This document shows positions 26,251-36,054 of a stretch of 64,000 nucleotides of DNA, in pieces (within the stretch, counting starts at the first letter, position 1; every line of letters begins with the position of its first letter). Source of the stretch: Ascidiaceihabitans sp034111945 (GTDB taxonomy: Bacteria; Pseudomonadota; Alphaproteobacteria; Rhodobacterales; Rhodobacteraceae); NCBI GenBank assembly GCA_047626725.1, contig JBLHSG010000010.1:1-64000 (forward strand), in the 5' to 3' direction. The notes under the pieces were generated by a model. That model saw nothing but the letters and a program-made list of their open reading frames with translations. It did not search any database and was not told where the DNA came from. A program made the position numbers and the translations under genes.

Positions 26251-27279
26251 ATGACGCTGGTATTTGATGGACACAACGATGCACTTAGCCGTTTGTGGTG
26301 TGGCAGCGATGATCCTGTCGCAGATTTCGGGAAATCCATTGGCCATGTAAACGTGCCGGATGCGCGCGCGGGCGGTTTGGCTGGCGGTTTTTTCGCGTTG
26401 TTTTCGCCGACAAAACGGCAGGCGTTTGATTTCACCAAATTCGAGGCAGGTGATCTGGATATGCCGTTGCCGCCGCCGATTGATGCGGGCGATGCACTGG
26501 CGTCCGCACTGGCGCAGGCGGGTCTGGCGCACAGATTGCAAAACGCGGGGCACATCAAAATTTGCACCGATGCGCAAAGCCTCGCGCGCAGTTTTGTTGG
26601 GCCGGAATTGGCCTGCGTTTTGCACCTTGAAGGGGCGGATTGCATTGATCCAGACCTACTGGCGCTGGATGCGTTGTACGCGTTGGGCCTGCGGTCGCTT
26701 GGGTTGGTGTGGTCGCGCCCAACGATCTTTGCGCAAGGCGTGCCGTTTCAACATGGGCGGGATGGGGATACTGGTGCGGGCCTGACTGATTTGGGCAAAA
26801 CACTGGTCGCGCGGTGCAAGGACATGGGCATCATGGTTGACACAAGCCACCTGACAATGGCCGGTTTTTGGGATGTCGCAGAGGCGGGATTGCCGTTGGT
26901 TGCCACACATTCCAACGCGATCGCGCAGTGTAATGCGACGCGCAATCTGACCGACGCACAGTTGAATGCGGTGGGTGCCACAAATGGGATGGCCGGCCTG
27001 AATTTCGGAACTGTTTTCCTGAGCGATCAGGGTTGGAAAACCGGCAAAGCCAGCATTCCGGACTGTTTGGCGCAGTTGGATCACATGATCGAAATGGCAG
27101 GCGAAGATCACGTTGGCCTTGGCTCTGATTTTGACGGCGCGCCAATGCCGGACGGAATAAACAACGCGGCTGATCTGCCAAAATTATGCGCCGCCATGGC
27201 CGATCATGGCTATAGCGACGCTCTGATTGCCAAAATCGCGCACGAAAACTGGCTTAGCTTTCTTAGTCGCCAGCTATGA
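26251..27279 (+). CDS. Membrane-type dipeptidase, peptidase family M19
   Basis: A 342-residue zinc dipeptidase of the renal dipeptidase family. The metal ligands are visible: FDGHNDALSRLW (H-x-D) at the N-terminus, LHLEGADCID with the bridging Glu, THSNA with a His, and GSDFDGA with the terminal Asp. VDTSHLT is also typical. There is no signal peptide, so it is probably cytoplasmic, hydrolysing dipeptides (including some with D-residues). AAAAGGAG lies seven bases before the ATG. Its last 17 bases overlap the end of the convergent enolase-superfamily gene. Confidence 0.93.
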   Translation: MTLVFDGHNDALSRLWCGSDDPVADFGKSIGHVNVPDARAGGLAGGFFALFSPTKRQAFDFTKFEAGDLDMPLPPPIDAGDALASALAQAGLAHRLQNAGHIKICTDAQSLARSFVGPELACVLHLEGADCIDPDLLALDALYALGLRSLGLVWSRPTIFAQGVPFQHGRDGDTGAGLTDLGKTLVARCKDMGIMVDTSHLTMAGFWDVAEAGLPLVATHSNAIAQCNATRNLTDAQLNAVGATNGMAGLNFGTVFLSDQGWKTGKASIPDCLAQLDHMIEMAGEDHVGLGSDFDGAPMPDGINNAADLPKLCAAMADHGYSDALIAKIAHENWLSFLSRQL

Positions 27280-28498
27280 CAGGTGCGCCGCCACCAAAGC
27301 TGTTGGCGTTGACGTAATCACAAGGCGCATCCTGCATTTCCAGATGCAAACCGGTGTCGGTGTAGGGGTGCGCGCGGGCCAAATCTTCGTCCACATCGAT
27401 CCCTAAACCGGGGGCGTCGCTGGGCGTGATGAACCCGTTTTCGACCTTGATCGACCCTTTGATCAGCTGGTCATGGAACGGCGTTTCGATACATTCGCAC
27501 ATCAAAATGTTCGGGATCGACGCGGCCAATTGAATGTTCGCGGCCCACTCGATTGGTCCTGCGTACAGGTGTGGGGCCATTTGCGCGTTGTAAACTTCGG
27601 CCATTGCAGCGACCTTTTTCATTTCCCAAATGCCGCCGGCACGACCCAAAGCAGGCTGCAAAATCGTCGCCGCACCTGATCGCAACACTGGCGCAAATTC
27701 GGCCTTGGTGGTTAGGCGTTCGCCGGTGGCAATCGGAATGCGCACGGCGCGCGCAACCTTGGCCATTTCCTCGACGCTGTCTGGCGGCACGGGTTCTTCA
27801 TACCACAACGGGCTATAGGGTTCGATCGCTTGCCCCAGCCGGATCGCCCCAGCTGTGGAGAATTGCCCATGGGTGCCAAACAGCAAATCGGCCTTGTCAC
27901 CAACGGCCTCGCGAATGGCTTTGCAAAACGCGACAGACTGCGAAATGTCCTGCATCGCTGGCATGTGACCACCGCGCATTGTGTAGGGGCCAGCGGGATC
28001 AAATTTCACAGCCGTATAGCCACGCGCGACGCAATCAACGGCGGATTCTGCGGCCATTTCAGGCGACGACCAGAACGCGGCAACATCATGATGGGGCAGG
28101 GGATACAGGTAGGTGTAGGCGCGAATACGGTCATTCATGCGCCCGCCGATCAAGGCATGCACAGGTCGGTTTCGCGCCTTACCCAAGATGTCCCAACAGG
28201 CGATTTCAAGCCCCGAAAATGCGCCCATAACTGTCAAATCGGGGCGCTGGGTAAATCCGGACGAATAGGCACGCCGAAACATCAGCTCGATATTCTCGGG
28301 ATTTTCGCCAGCCATGTGCCGATCGAACACGTCCTGGATCACGGCGCGCATCGGTTCAGGCCCGATGGACGACGCGTAACATTCGCCCCAGCCCACAATG
28401 CCGGTGTCGGTGGTCAGCTTGACCAAAATCCAATACCGCCCCCCCCAACCAGGGGCCGGGGGTGCAGTGACAATCACATCAAGGTCTTGCAGTTTCAT
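27263..28498 (-). CDS. Mandelate racemase / muconate lactonizing enzyme family protein
   Basis: A 411-residue enolase-superfamily enzyme. The N-terminal capping domain is followed by a barrel holding YTAVKFDPAGPY (Lys region), ATGERLTTKAEF (metal-binding Glu) and a His in APHLYAGP. It is closest in feel to sugar-acid dehydratases such as galactonate dehydratase. The exact substrate is not readable. The ATG at 28498 (MKLQDLDV) is preferred, though one 4 codons earlier is possible. Neither has a strong ribosome binding site. It lies 51 bp after the alcohol dehydrogenase gene and may end the long catabolic operon. Confidence 0.88.
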   Translation of the reverse strand: MKLQDLDVIVTAPPAPGWGGRYWILVKLTTDTGIVGWGECYASSIGPEPMRAVIQDVFDRHMAGENPENIELMFRRAYSSGFTQRPDLTVMGAFSGLEIACWDILGKARNRPVHALIGGRMNDRIRAYTYLYPLPHHDVAAFWSSPEMAAESAVDCVARGYTAVKFDPAGPYTMRGGHMPAMQDISQSVAFCKAIREAVGDKADLLFGTHGQFSTAGAIRLGQAIEPYSPLWYEEPVPPDSVEEMAKVARAVRIPIATGERLTTKAEFAPVLRSGAATILQPALGRAGGIWEMKKVAAMAEVYNAQMAPHLYAGPIEWAANIQLAASIPNILMCECIETPFHDQLIKGSIKVENGFITPSDAPGLGIDVDEDLARAHPYTDTGLHLEMQDAPCDYVNANSFGGGAPVIAGD

Positions 28499-28549
28499 CG
28501 CAGATCTCATTTTTGTTTGGCTTACTAAACGTTGAAGACGCCAGCGAAT

Positions 28550-29641
28550 TTAGCGATCAAACAAGATCACATTGCGTCGGGCAGATCCGGTTTTAGTGTC
28601 TGCAATCGCCTCGTTGATCTGTTCCAGTTTCCAACGGCCAGAAATCAATTCGTCCAGTTTCAGACGGCCTTGGGTGTACAAATCGACCATCCACGGAATA
28701 TCGCGCTGGATCACCACATCGCCCATTTTTGACCCAACCATACCTTGGCCAACGGCCGCCAACATCACCGGTTCAAATTGGGCCATCGCACCGGAATGCG
28801 GCATGCCAACCATGATCACCTTGCCGCCACGCCCCAGATATTTTGGCGCTTGTTCGTAGGCCGGGATCGCACCGACGGTCACAATCACCGCGTCTGCACC
28901 CCGTCCGCCAAGCGCTTTGTACGATGCGCGCCACGGTTTTTCAGAGGTGCCCAAAACGCCGTGAGTTGCGCCAAATTCCTTGGCGATTTCCAGCTTTTCC
29001 TCGGACATATCGACCGCGATGATGCGGCGGGCACCGGCGATACGTGCGCCTTGGATTGCGTTCAAACCAACGCCGCCTGCACCAATCACAACCACGTCTT
29101 GGCCCGCGCGCAGACCTGCCGCGTTCACGACCGCACCGACGCCCGTGATGACACCGCAAGCGATCAAACTGGCCACGTCCTTGGGAATGTCGGGCGAAAT
29201 TTTCACCAATTGGCGTTGATCTACAACGACTTTTTCCGCAAAACCGCCGGTGGCCATTGCCTGATGCAATTTGCTGCCATCGGGCATTTTGATCGGGCCA
29301 TGATCGCCATCATAGGGGGTTTCGCAATTTGTTGGCGCGCCACCTGCGCAGCTGGGGCAGGACCCACAGGCGCGGATCAGCGTGACGACAACACTGTCGC
29401 CCACGGCCAAACCTGTAACGCCTGCACCGATGTTTGAAATGACGCCCGCCGCTTCGTGGCCGTAGACCGCAGGTAGGCTGCCGCCCCACGCGCCGCCCGC
29501 AAACGAGATGTCGGAATGGCAAATCGCAACCGCGTCTAGCGATACTTCGACTTCGCCCATTTCAGGCGCGCGAATGTGGATGTCTTCGATTTTCAGGTCT
29601 TCGCCAAACGCGTGGCAGACGGCAGCTTTGATAGTTTGCAT
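28550..29641 (-). CDS. Zinc-dependent alcohol dehydrogenase
   Basis: A 363-residue medium-chain dehydrogenase. The catalytic zinc site is AICHSD with GHEAAG. The structural zinc site is CGSCPSCAGGAPTNC, four cysteines in the class III-like spacing. NAD(P) binding is GAGGVGLNAI (about residues 180-189). The start is taken at MQTIKAAVCHAF, with AGGA upstream. The frame extends 51 codons further back, overlapping the upstream MFS gene, without conserved sequence. It is similar to S-(hydroxymethyl)glutathione dehydrogenase-like enzymes but shorter. The alcohol is unknown. Confidence 0.92.
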   Translation of the reverse strand: MQTIKAAVCHAFGEDLKIEDIHIRAPEMGEVEVSLDAVAICHSDISFAGGAWGGSLPAVYGHEAAGVISNIGAGVTGLAVGDSVVVTLIRACGSCPSCAGGAPTNCETPYDGDHGPIKMPDGSKLHQAMATGGFAEKVVVDQRQLVKISPDIPKDVASLIACGVITGVGAVVNAAGLRAGQDVVVIGAGGVGLNAIQGARIAGARRIIAVDMSEEKLEIAKEFGATHGVLGTSEKPWRASYKALGGRGADAVIVTVGAIPAYEQAPKYLGRGGKVIMVGMPHSGAMAQFEPVMLAAVGQGMVGSKMGDVVIQRDIPWMVDLYTQGRLKLDELISGRWKLEQINEAIADTKTGSARRNVILFDR

Positions 29642-29750
29642 GAGGAATCCTGTGTCCTTTAGAGCAGAGTTGCGACTAGGCTGGCCGCACATGTTCACAA
29701 GAGCAAGTCGAAATGCGACGAAAAATGGCACGTTCCGGTTTTTTGTTACG

Positions 29751-30959
29751 TCACTTTTCGTGGGCGTCCACATGACCCGAGCGGGCGAACACAAACAATG
29801 CGATTGCGATCAGCACGACGGACAACAAGAACGGCGCGCCGGGCATGTAAACTGGCGCACTTTCGGCGGTGAACGCGGCAAATGTGTAGGTCATGGCCAA
29901 CGGCGCAAAGATCATGGCGAGGGCCGAAACCGATGTCAGCGCCCCTTGTAACTCGCCCTGTTGGTTGTCGTCCACGGCCTTTGACATGATGCCTTGCAAC
30001 GCGGGTGTGACGACGCCAGCAAGGGCTGCAAGCGGGGTCAAAATCAGCGCCAGCGTGCCAGACGTCACAAAGGCCAACGCCAAAAATGCCATTAAATCAA
30101 AGCCAAAGCCGTAGATGACAGTGCCGCGTTCGCCCAAGATGCGGATGAACGGGCGGATCAGCAAACCTTGGACCAATGCGATTGTGACCCCGAACAAACC
30201 CAGTGACAGGCCGATGGTGGCAGGGTCCCAATCAAAACGTTCCTTGCCAAAATACGACCAGATCGCCGGGTAAACGGTGAACGCGACTTGATACAGAAAA
30301 AAGACCACCAAAAGGTTGGCGATGTTGGGCAATTTACCAAGGACCTTAAGCGCGCCAAACGGGTTTGAACGTTTGATCGAAAACGGGCGGCGGATTTTGT
30401 CTGTGACGGTTTCGGTCAAAATAACCCACCCGAAAACCGCGTTTAAAGCGGCCAAGGCCGCGGCTGCATAAAATGGGGCGCGCGTGCCGTATTCGGCCAA
30501 CAACCCGCCGATCAATGGCCCAAGGATAAAGCCCATGCCAAAGGCGGCACCTAGCAATCCAAAGTTCGCGGCCTTGTCTTCGGGTTTGGAAATATCAGCG
30601 ATGTAAGCGTTGGCGGTGGTATGGGTCGCCGCCGTAATTCCGCCGACCAGCCGCCCGATCAACAGCCACCAAATGGACCCTGCAACCGCCATCACCAGAT
30701 AGTCGATCGACATGATCACGAGTGAAATCAACAGCACAGGGCGACGGCCGTAACGATCAGACAGTCCGCCCAAAACCGGGCCAAACAAGAACTGCATCGC
30801 GGCAAACGAGGTCGACAAAATGCCGCCCCAAATCGCGGCCTTTCCCAAGGTGCCGCCGCGGACTTCACTGAGCAAATCGGGCATCACCGGCATGATCAGG
30901 CCAATGCCCATGGCATCGATCATCACTGTGATCATGATAAACAGAACAGGCAGGCGCAT
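29751..30959 (-). CDS. MFS transporter, TetA-like
   Basis: A 402-residue, 12-span major facilitator. The signature between spans 2 and 3 is GGLSDRYGRRPVLLIS. LIGRLVGGITAATHTTANAY in span 4-5 is the motif shared with TetA-type drug/H+ antiporters. It lies 3 bp after pcaB and is thus part of the same transcript. It might export or import an aromatic or its metabolite rather than tetracycline. That is inference from position. Confidence 0.9.
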   Translation of the reverse strand: MRLPVLFIMITVMIDAMGIGLIMPVMPDLLSEVRGGTLGKAAIWGGILSTSFAAMQFLFGPVLGGLSDRYGRRPVLLISLVIMSIDYLVMAVAGSIWWLLIGRLVGGITAATHTTANAYIADISKPEDKAANFGLLGAAFGMGFILGPLIGGLLAEYGTRAPFYAAAALAALNAVFGWVILTETVTDKIRRPFSIKRSNPFGALKVLGKLPNIANLLVVFFLYQVAFTVYPAIWSYFGKERFDWDPATIGLSLGLFGVTIALVQGLLIRPFIRILGERGTVIYGFGFDLMAFLALAFVTSGTLALILTPLAALAGVVTPALQGIMSKAVDDNQQGELQGALTSVSALAMIFAPLAMTYTFAAFTAESAPVYMPGAPFLLSVVLIAIALFVFARSGHVDAHEK

Positions 30960-30962
30960 AAG

Positions 30963-32285
30963 TTAAATCTTGCTCACTTGGGTTGCGAAATTACGCGCTA
31001 TGTCAGGGGCTTGTCCCATTTGGTCCATCGGATTGAACACAGATTTTGACAGATCAGGATAAGCCTTTGACGCCAGTTCAGCCAAGGGAACGCGGGTGTC
31101 TTGCGCCTGCGCACACAGGGTTTTGGTTACGGCCTGCGCGGCAGGGCGTGGCATGATTTCGGCCAGCGCAAAGCTAAGCGCTTCGGCGTGGATCAGCCCC
31201 AAACCAGACAACGCATCGGCCATTTTGGCAGGCTGCGGCGACATGGTTTCGCACACAGTTTTGGCGTGGGTCAGGGCCGACGCGGTACACAATACGATTT
31301 GCGGCAACACCATCCATTCGGTGAACCACGCGGTCCCGTCACGTTGATGTTGATGCTGGGCTGCGGCTTGTAAACTGGCGCGCAAACCTGTGGCCTGATG
31401 GGACAGCGCGACAATTGCGGAGGGCCCAACCGGGTTCTGTTTTTGCGGCATAGTTGATGATGCACCGGCCCCACCCAACTGGATTTCGTCGATGCCAGAC
31501 ATGGTCAGTCCGATCAGGCTTTGGCCCATCGCGCCAAGGCTGGCCTGAATACGCATCAGCCAATCGACAATGCGCAGGATCGGTGTGCGATCGGTGTGCC
31601 AACTGCGCAAGGGATCATGCAAACCCAGTGCCTTAGCCAGTGCCGCGCGGGTTTCATCCGCGTGATCACCCAACGCCGCCGACGTTCCCGCAGCACCGCT
31701 AAGCGACACCCAAAGCGTGCCGTCGCGCAGCGCATCAAGTTCGTGCAACGCATCCAACAACGGCGCGCCCCACGCCGCACAAACAGCCCCCCAACTGGTC
31801 GGGGTTGCGTGCTGCCCATAGGTGCGCGCGGGCATCGGGGTGTCGGCGTGATCCTTGGCGTGGTTGGCAAGTGTTTTCAGAACGGATTTCAAATCAGCCT
31901 CGACCAAAACCAAGGTCTGACGCAATCGCAGCATCAATCCGGTGTCGATAATATCCTGACTGGTCGCGCCCCAATGCACATAGGCGCTGTGTTCGGGGGC
32001 CTGCATTTCTGATCGAAACAGTGCAACCAAACCCGGAACAGACACGCCGTTAATGCCCGTCGCTTTGGCGAAGGCACCGGGGTCCAATTGCACCTCAAGA
32101 GAGGCGCGGTGGATCGCTGCCGCACTGTCTTTTGGGATCACGCCAAGGGCACCTTGCGCCTTGGCCAAGGCCCCTTCGACCAGCAACATCGCGCGGACTT
32201 CGGCGCTGTCGGTGAACAAACGTCCGACATCGCCCGTCGGGAATAATTGTGCGTACAGTGTGCTGCTAAAAACCGATGCGGCCAT
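30963..32285 (-). CDS. pcaB: 3-carboxy-cis,cis-muconate cycloisomerase
   Basis: A 440-residue member of the fumarase/aspartase superfamily. The signature is GASSTMPQKQNPVGPSAI. The N-terminal EGALAKAQGALGVIP and the HWGATSQDIIDTGLMLR segment match PcaB-type cycloisomerases, which convert 3-carboxymuconate to 4-carboxymuconolactone in the protocatechuate branch of the beta-ketoadipate pathway. pcaD lies 1 bp upstream. The other branch genes (pcaG, pcaH, pcaC) are absent from the window. Confidence 0.9.
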   Translation of the reverse strand: MAASVFSSTLYAQLFPTGDVGRLFTDSAEVRAMLLVEGALAKAQGALGVIPKDSAAAIHRASLEVQLDPGAFAKATGINGVSVPGLVALFRSEMQAPEHSAYVHWGATSQDIIDTGLMLRLRQTLVLVEADLKSVLKTLANHAKDHADTPMPARTYGQHATPTSWGAVCAAWGAPLLDALHELDALRDGTLWVSLSGAAGTSAALGDHADETRAALAKALGLHDPLRSWHTDRTPILRIVDWLMRIQASLGAMGQSLIGLTMSGIDEIQLGGAGASSTMPQKQNPVGPSAIVALSHQATGLRASLQAAAQHQHQRDGTAWFTEWMVLPQIVLCTASALTHAKTVCETMSPQPAKMADALSGLGLIHAEALSFALAEIMPRPAAQAVTKTLCAQAQDTRVPLAELASKAYPDLSKSVFNPMDQMGQAPDIARNFATQVSKI

Positions 32286-32286
32286 G

Positions 32287-33078
32287 TTAAATATGCCCTG
32301 TGGCGTGCATGAAATCCGTGAGGATCTGTGCGTATTCGTCGGGTTTTTCGACGCAAGGCAAATGGCCGGCTTTGCGCATCAAATGGAACTGACTGCCGGG
32401 GATCAGATCAGTGGTTTCACGGACCAGATCAGGCGGCGTCGCACCATCATCAGCGCCTGCAATGCCCAAGGTCGGAATGCGTAAACCAGACGTTGGTGTG
32501 TAGAAATCGGTGCCTGAAATCGCAGCGCTGCACCCTGCGTACCCTTCGTCGTTTTGCTGTACCAACAGGTTGCGCCACAGTTCCAAATCGGGGTGCGTCA
32601 GGTAGTCTTTTGAAAACCAGCGTTCCATCACGGCGTCAGCGAGGCTTTCGATGCCACCGGATTTCACGGCGGCAATACGATCATCCCACATCTTCGGATT
32701 GCCGATTTTGGCGGCTGTGTTTGACAGCACCATCGCGCGGATCAAATCCATACGTTTCACGGCCAGCCCTTGGGCAATCATGCCGCCAATCGACAGGCCG
32801 ACAAACAACGCGTCCTTGAAGCCAAACATGTCCATCAGCGTTTCTGCGTCCGACACCAGCGTCCCCATTTTGTAGGGGGCAGGCGGGCAGGACGACAGGC
32901 CATGACCACGTTTGTCAAACCGCAAAATCCGCAAACCCTTTGGCAACAATGGCAAAATCGGATCCCACAGGCGCATGTCGGTGCCCAGTGAATTTGCGAA
33001 CACAACCGGCGCGCCATCATCAGGACCGTCAATGCGGTAGTGCAGGCGCGCGTCGCCAACATCAGCCATATTCATCAT
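32287..33078 (-). CDS. pcaD: 3-oxoadipate enol-lactonase
   Basis: A 263-residue alpha/beta hydrolase. The nucleophile elbow is GLSIGGM (Ser), and the acid and base are likely the Asp in GADDGATPP and the His in KAGHLPCVEKP. VVFANSLGTDMRLWD and RFDKRGHGLSS are characteristic of PcaD, which opens the enol-lactone to 3-oxoadipate. The ATG overlaps the end of the preceding EEP gene by 4 bp. The neighbouring pcaB strengthens the call over a generic hydrolase. Confidence 0.9.
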   Translation of the reverse strand: MMNMADVGDARLHYRIDGPDDGAPVVFANSLGTDMRLWDPILPLLPKGLRILRFDKRGHGLSSCPPAPYKMGTLVSDAETLMDMFGFKDALFVGLSIGGMIAQGLAVKRMDLIRAMVLSNTAAKIGNPKMWDDRIAAVKSGGIESLADAVMERWFSKDYLTHPDLELWRNLLVQQNDEGYAGCSAAISGTDFYTPTSGLRIPTLGIAGADDGATPPDLVRETTDLIPGSQFHLMRKAGHLPCVEKPDEYAQILTDFMHATGHI

Positions 33079-34265
33079 CGTTTGGACCCTTTTAGGCGCA
33101 TATGCGCGATGATTTGACCATGATCCGAGGCAAGCTTGTTATAGGGTGCCTCTGGGTGGCTGCCGTCTGTCAGGTGGTCGTTCAGGACGCTAAAGTATTC
33201 CATTTCGCCAATAGAGTGTGGCGTGTCAGGCATGAAATGGCGCGACATGTAAATCTGGTCGATGCTTTCGAACGTTCCGCCAAAGGCCGATGTGAACACC
33301 ATATCGCGGGTCGATTTGCGCACAAATTGCTTTTCCGCAGAATGCAGGCGCACGGATTCGATGTCTTCGGTGATCTGAATGTTCATGTCCTTGGAATAGC
33401 GATCATTCGATGCTTTCGCGTCATGGCGCAGCATCCACGAGTAGTTTTTGAACGGCACTTCGCCGGTGATGATTTCGGAACTGACAGCATGTTCACCATC
33501 GTTGAAATCACCCAAAACCATGACCGGATTGCCAGCTTTGAGTTCGGCCACGATCAGTCGGCGCAGCACGCAAGCCTCGGCCATACGGCGCATCGCGGCG
33601 CGCATTGCACCCATCGCACGGCCCACGGCGTCGTAGTTGGTCAGGTCTGCTTCGGGCGGGAATTCCGCGCCCTCGGGCATGTCATATTCGCCCAGTTTGG
33701 ATTTTAAATGGCAGTTGAACACGGTCACAACGATGTCGCCGACAGGCACACGCACCTTCAGGATCGGGCGCGACAAGCGGCGCAAAACATAGCTGCCTTG
33801 TTGCGCATCACCTGTCCATTTGACGGGATCATCGTGCAAATCCTGAATGACCTCAGGCTCGCCCACAAACCCGAATCGCGACAATACGGCAAGGCCAGGG
33901 CGGCGCGCACCGGCACCGCCATCGTTCACATTTGGGGCAAATGCGAGGGCGGCATCGGTGTAAGGCACATAGGCCAGCTTGCGGAAAATCGCCTTTTTGC
34001 GATAGCGTTTATTGGCACCGGGAATATGTTCTGCGTTGCCTGCAATGCCTTCGGCGTCCGCATCGGCAATCACTTCGCGTAGGGCTTTTTCCTCAAAAAT
34101 CTCTTGAAACCCAACAATATCCGCGTCCATCGTTTGCAGCTGTTCCGACAGCCAGTCGGCTTTCCACGCGTATTCTTCGGGTGTGTATTTTTGAAACTTG
34201 TAATACTCCTGATCTGCTCCGATTAGGTTTTTGACGTTAAAGCTGGCGATGGTGAAACGGGTCAT
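33075..34265 (-). CDS. Endonuclease/exonuclease/phosphatase (EEP) family protein
   Basis: A 396-residue metal-dependent phosphoesterase-fold protein. The N-terminal ASFNVKNL gives the metal-binding Asn, VGFQEIFE the Glu, and VLGDFNDGEHA the D-x-N pair. VFNCHLKSKL supplies the His region and ASDHGQIIAHM the final D-H dyad. The family includes nucleases and lipid or sugar phosphatases. The substrate is unknown. There is no signal peptide. It overlaps both neighbours by 4 bp, so it is embedded in the catabolic operon, an odd companion for pca genes. Confidence 0.87.
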   Translation of the reverse strand: MTRFTIASFNVKNLIGADQEYYKFQKYTPEEYAWKADWLSEQLQTMDADIVGFQEIFEEKALREVIADADAEGIAGNAEHIPGANKRYRKKAIFRKLAYVPYTDAALAFAPNVNDGGAGARRPGLAVLSRFGFVGEPEVIQDLHDDPVKWTGDAQQGSYVLRRLSRPILKVRVPVGDIVVTVFNCHLKSKLGEYDMPEGAEFPPEADLTNYDAVGRAMGAMRAAMRRMAEACVLRRLIVAELKAGNPVMVLGDFNDGEHAVSSEIITGEVPFKNYSWMLRHDAKASNDRYSKDMNIQITEDIESVRLHSAEKQFVRKSTRDMVFTSAFGGTFESIDQIYMSRHFMPDTPHSIGEMEYFSVLNDHLTDGSHPEAPYNKLASDHGQIIAHMRLKGSKR

Positions 34266-35239
34266 TGGTCAGCGAACCTTTCTAGGGCGGTTTGGAACAG
34301 GGCCGCATCAACATTGCCCCCCGAAATTGTGACGATCACGTCGTCGCCTTCGATGTCGTCTTTGCGAAAAAGGGCTGCGGCAAGGGCGACAGCGCCCCCC
34401 GGTTCGGCGACCAGTTTCAGGCGTGAAAACGCAAGGGCCATGGCGTGCAATGCCTCGTCTTCGCTGACGGTCAAGCCGCTGCCGCACAATCGCTGCATGA
34501 TCGGGAATGTTAAATCGCCCGGTTGCACGGTGATGATGGCGTCGCAGATATTGCCGGATAGGGCGGCGTTGCTTTTGATCGACCCTGCGCGCAGGGATCT
34601 GGCCACATCGTCAAAACCCTCGGGCTCTGCGGGGCGTACACGCATTTCGGGCGCGTCTGCCTCAAGCGCGAGGGCGATGCCGCCGGTTAGACCGCCGCCG
34701 CCGCAACACACAATTACGTCTGCTTTGGTCACGCCCAGTTCGGCCGCTTGTTGCGCGATTTCAAGGCCGGTTGTGCCTTGGCCCGCGATCACTTGTGGTT
34801 CGTCAAACGGTTTGATCAGGGTCAGGCCACGTTCGCTTGCCAGCGTTTCGCCAATGGCATCGCGGCTTTCGGATTCGCGGTTGTACAGCACGACCTCGGC
34901 CCCTAGCGCGCGGGTGTTGGCGATTTTTGACGCGGGCGCATCGGATGGCATAATAATGACCGCGCTTGATCCGTGTGCACGCGCCGCCAAGGCGACACCT
35001 TGGGCGTGATTGCCGCTGGAAAATGCGATGACCCCGTTGGCGCGCTGATCGTCCGTAAGGGCCGAAAGTGCCGACCAGCCCCCGCGAAATTTAAAGCTGC
35101 CGGTGTGCTGCAAACATTCTGGTTTCACCCAAACGCGGCGGCCTGCGATGTCATCCAGAAACGGCGAATTCAGCAGCGGCGTGCGGCGCGCGTGCCCGTC
35201 CAACCGTTTGGCGGCGGCGCGGATCATGTCGATGTTCAT
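34262..35239 (-). CDS. PLP-dependent threonine/serine dehydratase family protein
   Basis: A 325-residue fold-type II PLP enzyme. SFKFRGG holds the PLP lysine, SSGNHAQGVA the phosphate/amide loop and CCGGGGLTGG the glycine-rich phosphate cup. The size fits serine racemase, hydroxyaspartate dehydratase or catabolic threonine dehydratase without the C-terminal regulatory domain. The start is MNIDMIRAAA at 35239, overlapping the upstream gene by 4 bp. An ATG six codons earlier is less likely. Confidence 0.9.
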   Translation of the reverse strand: MNIDMIRAAAKRLDGHARRTPLLNSPFLDDIAGRRVWVKPECLQHTGSFKFRGGWSALSALTDDQRANGVIAFSSGNHAQGVALAARAHGSSAVIIMPSDAPASKIANTRALGAEVVLYNRESESRDAIGETLASERGLTLIKPFDEPQVIAGQGTTGLEIAQQAAELGVTKADVIVCCGGGGLTGGIALALEADAPEMRVRPAEPEGFDDVARSLRAGSIKSNAALSGNICDAIITVQPGDLTFPIMQRLCGSGLTVSEDEALHAMALAFSRLKLVAEPGGAVALAAALFRKDDIEGDDVIVTISGGNVDAALFQTALERFADQ

Positions 35240-36054
35240 GTCAGTTGTCCGATCCATTTTTGCAGGGCTGCAACCGCCTCTGGTTCGTCCAGAAACGGAA
35301 TATGTCCGCGATCTGGCACCGTGGCGGCGATCATATCGGGGCGGCGGGTTTGCATTTTTGCCAAGGTTTCAGCGCTTAGTAAATCGGAACCCGCACCGCG
35401 AATACAGGCCAGTGGTTTGCCGGCCATCGCATCAAAAAACGGCCACAGATCAGGCACATCGCCGCCGGCCTCAACCGCTTTGCGTAAATTGGGGTCGTAA
35501 GTGATTTGAAAACTACCATCGACAAACGGGAAATGCTTGCGCGCTTCGTCTAGCCAGCGTGGCATCGGGACGTTTTCAAAGCCAACCAGAACACGGCTCA
35601 ACGCGGTTGCAATTTCTTCGTGACTTTTGCCCATCGGATTGCGCCCCAAATGGGTCATGATCCCTGCCAACCCGCTTGGATCCAGTTCTGGCCCGATGTC
35701 GTTTAGCGCGACACCAATGATCCGGTCCGGCACCGATGCGCACAGGCCCATGGCATTTAATCCGCCGCGCGATGTTCCGATGATCGCGACCTTTTCCAAC
35801 TGCAAATGATCAAGGAATTCGACAACATCGCGGCACTCAATCGGTAAGGTGTAATTGTGCCAATCATCGTCCCAATCAGACCCGCCACGCCCGCGATAAT
35901 CCAATCGGATCAATCGGTTGCCCGTCAAGTGCGGGGCGACATAATCAAAGTCAGCGCCTGTCCGCGTCAGCCCCGCTAGGCACAAAATCGGCAGACCTGA
36001 TCCGTCGTCTGTGTAATGCAGGTTCAGCCCGTCAGAGGTTTTGAAATGTGGCAT
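35236..36054 (-). CDS. Alpha/beta hydrolase
   Basis: A 272-residue alpha/beta-fold hydrolase. The nucleophile elbow is GTSRGGLNAM, and the terminal His is in DRGHIPFLDEP. The acid residue is not certain. Members of this branch hydrolyse esters or lactones. The substrate is unknown. It shares a single base with the upstream HAD gene (TGATG) and 4 bp with the downstream dehydratase gene, so it is translated as part of a tightly coupled operon. Confidence 0.88.
   Translation of the reverse strand: MPHFKTSDGLNLHYTDDGSGLPILCLAGLTRTGADFDYVAPHLTGNRLIRLDYRGRGGSDWDDDWHNYTLPIECRDVVEFLDHLQLEKVAIIGTSRGGLNAMGLCASVPDRIIGVALNDIGPELDPSGLAGIMTHLGRNPMGKSHEEIATALSRVLVGFENVPMPRWLDEARKHFPFVDGSFQITYDPNLRKAVEAGGDVPDLWPFFDAMAGKPLACIRGAGSDLLSAETLAKMQTRRPDMIAATVPDRGHIPFLDEPEAVAALQKWIGQLT

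Noticed and set aside
29751..30959. Tetracycline resistance gene
   Set aside because: The MFS motifs are shared with TetA, but position within a catabolic operon argues for another substrate. Resistance cannot be claimed from sequence.
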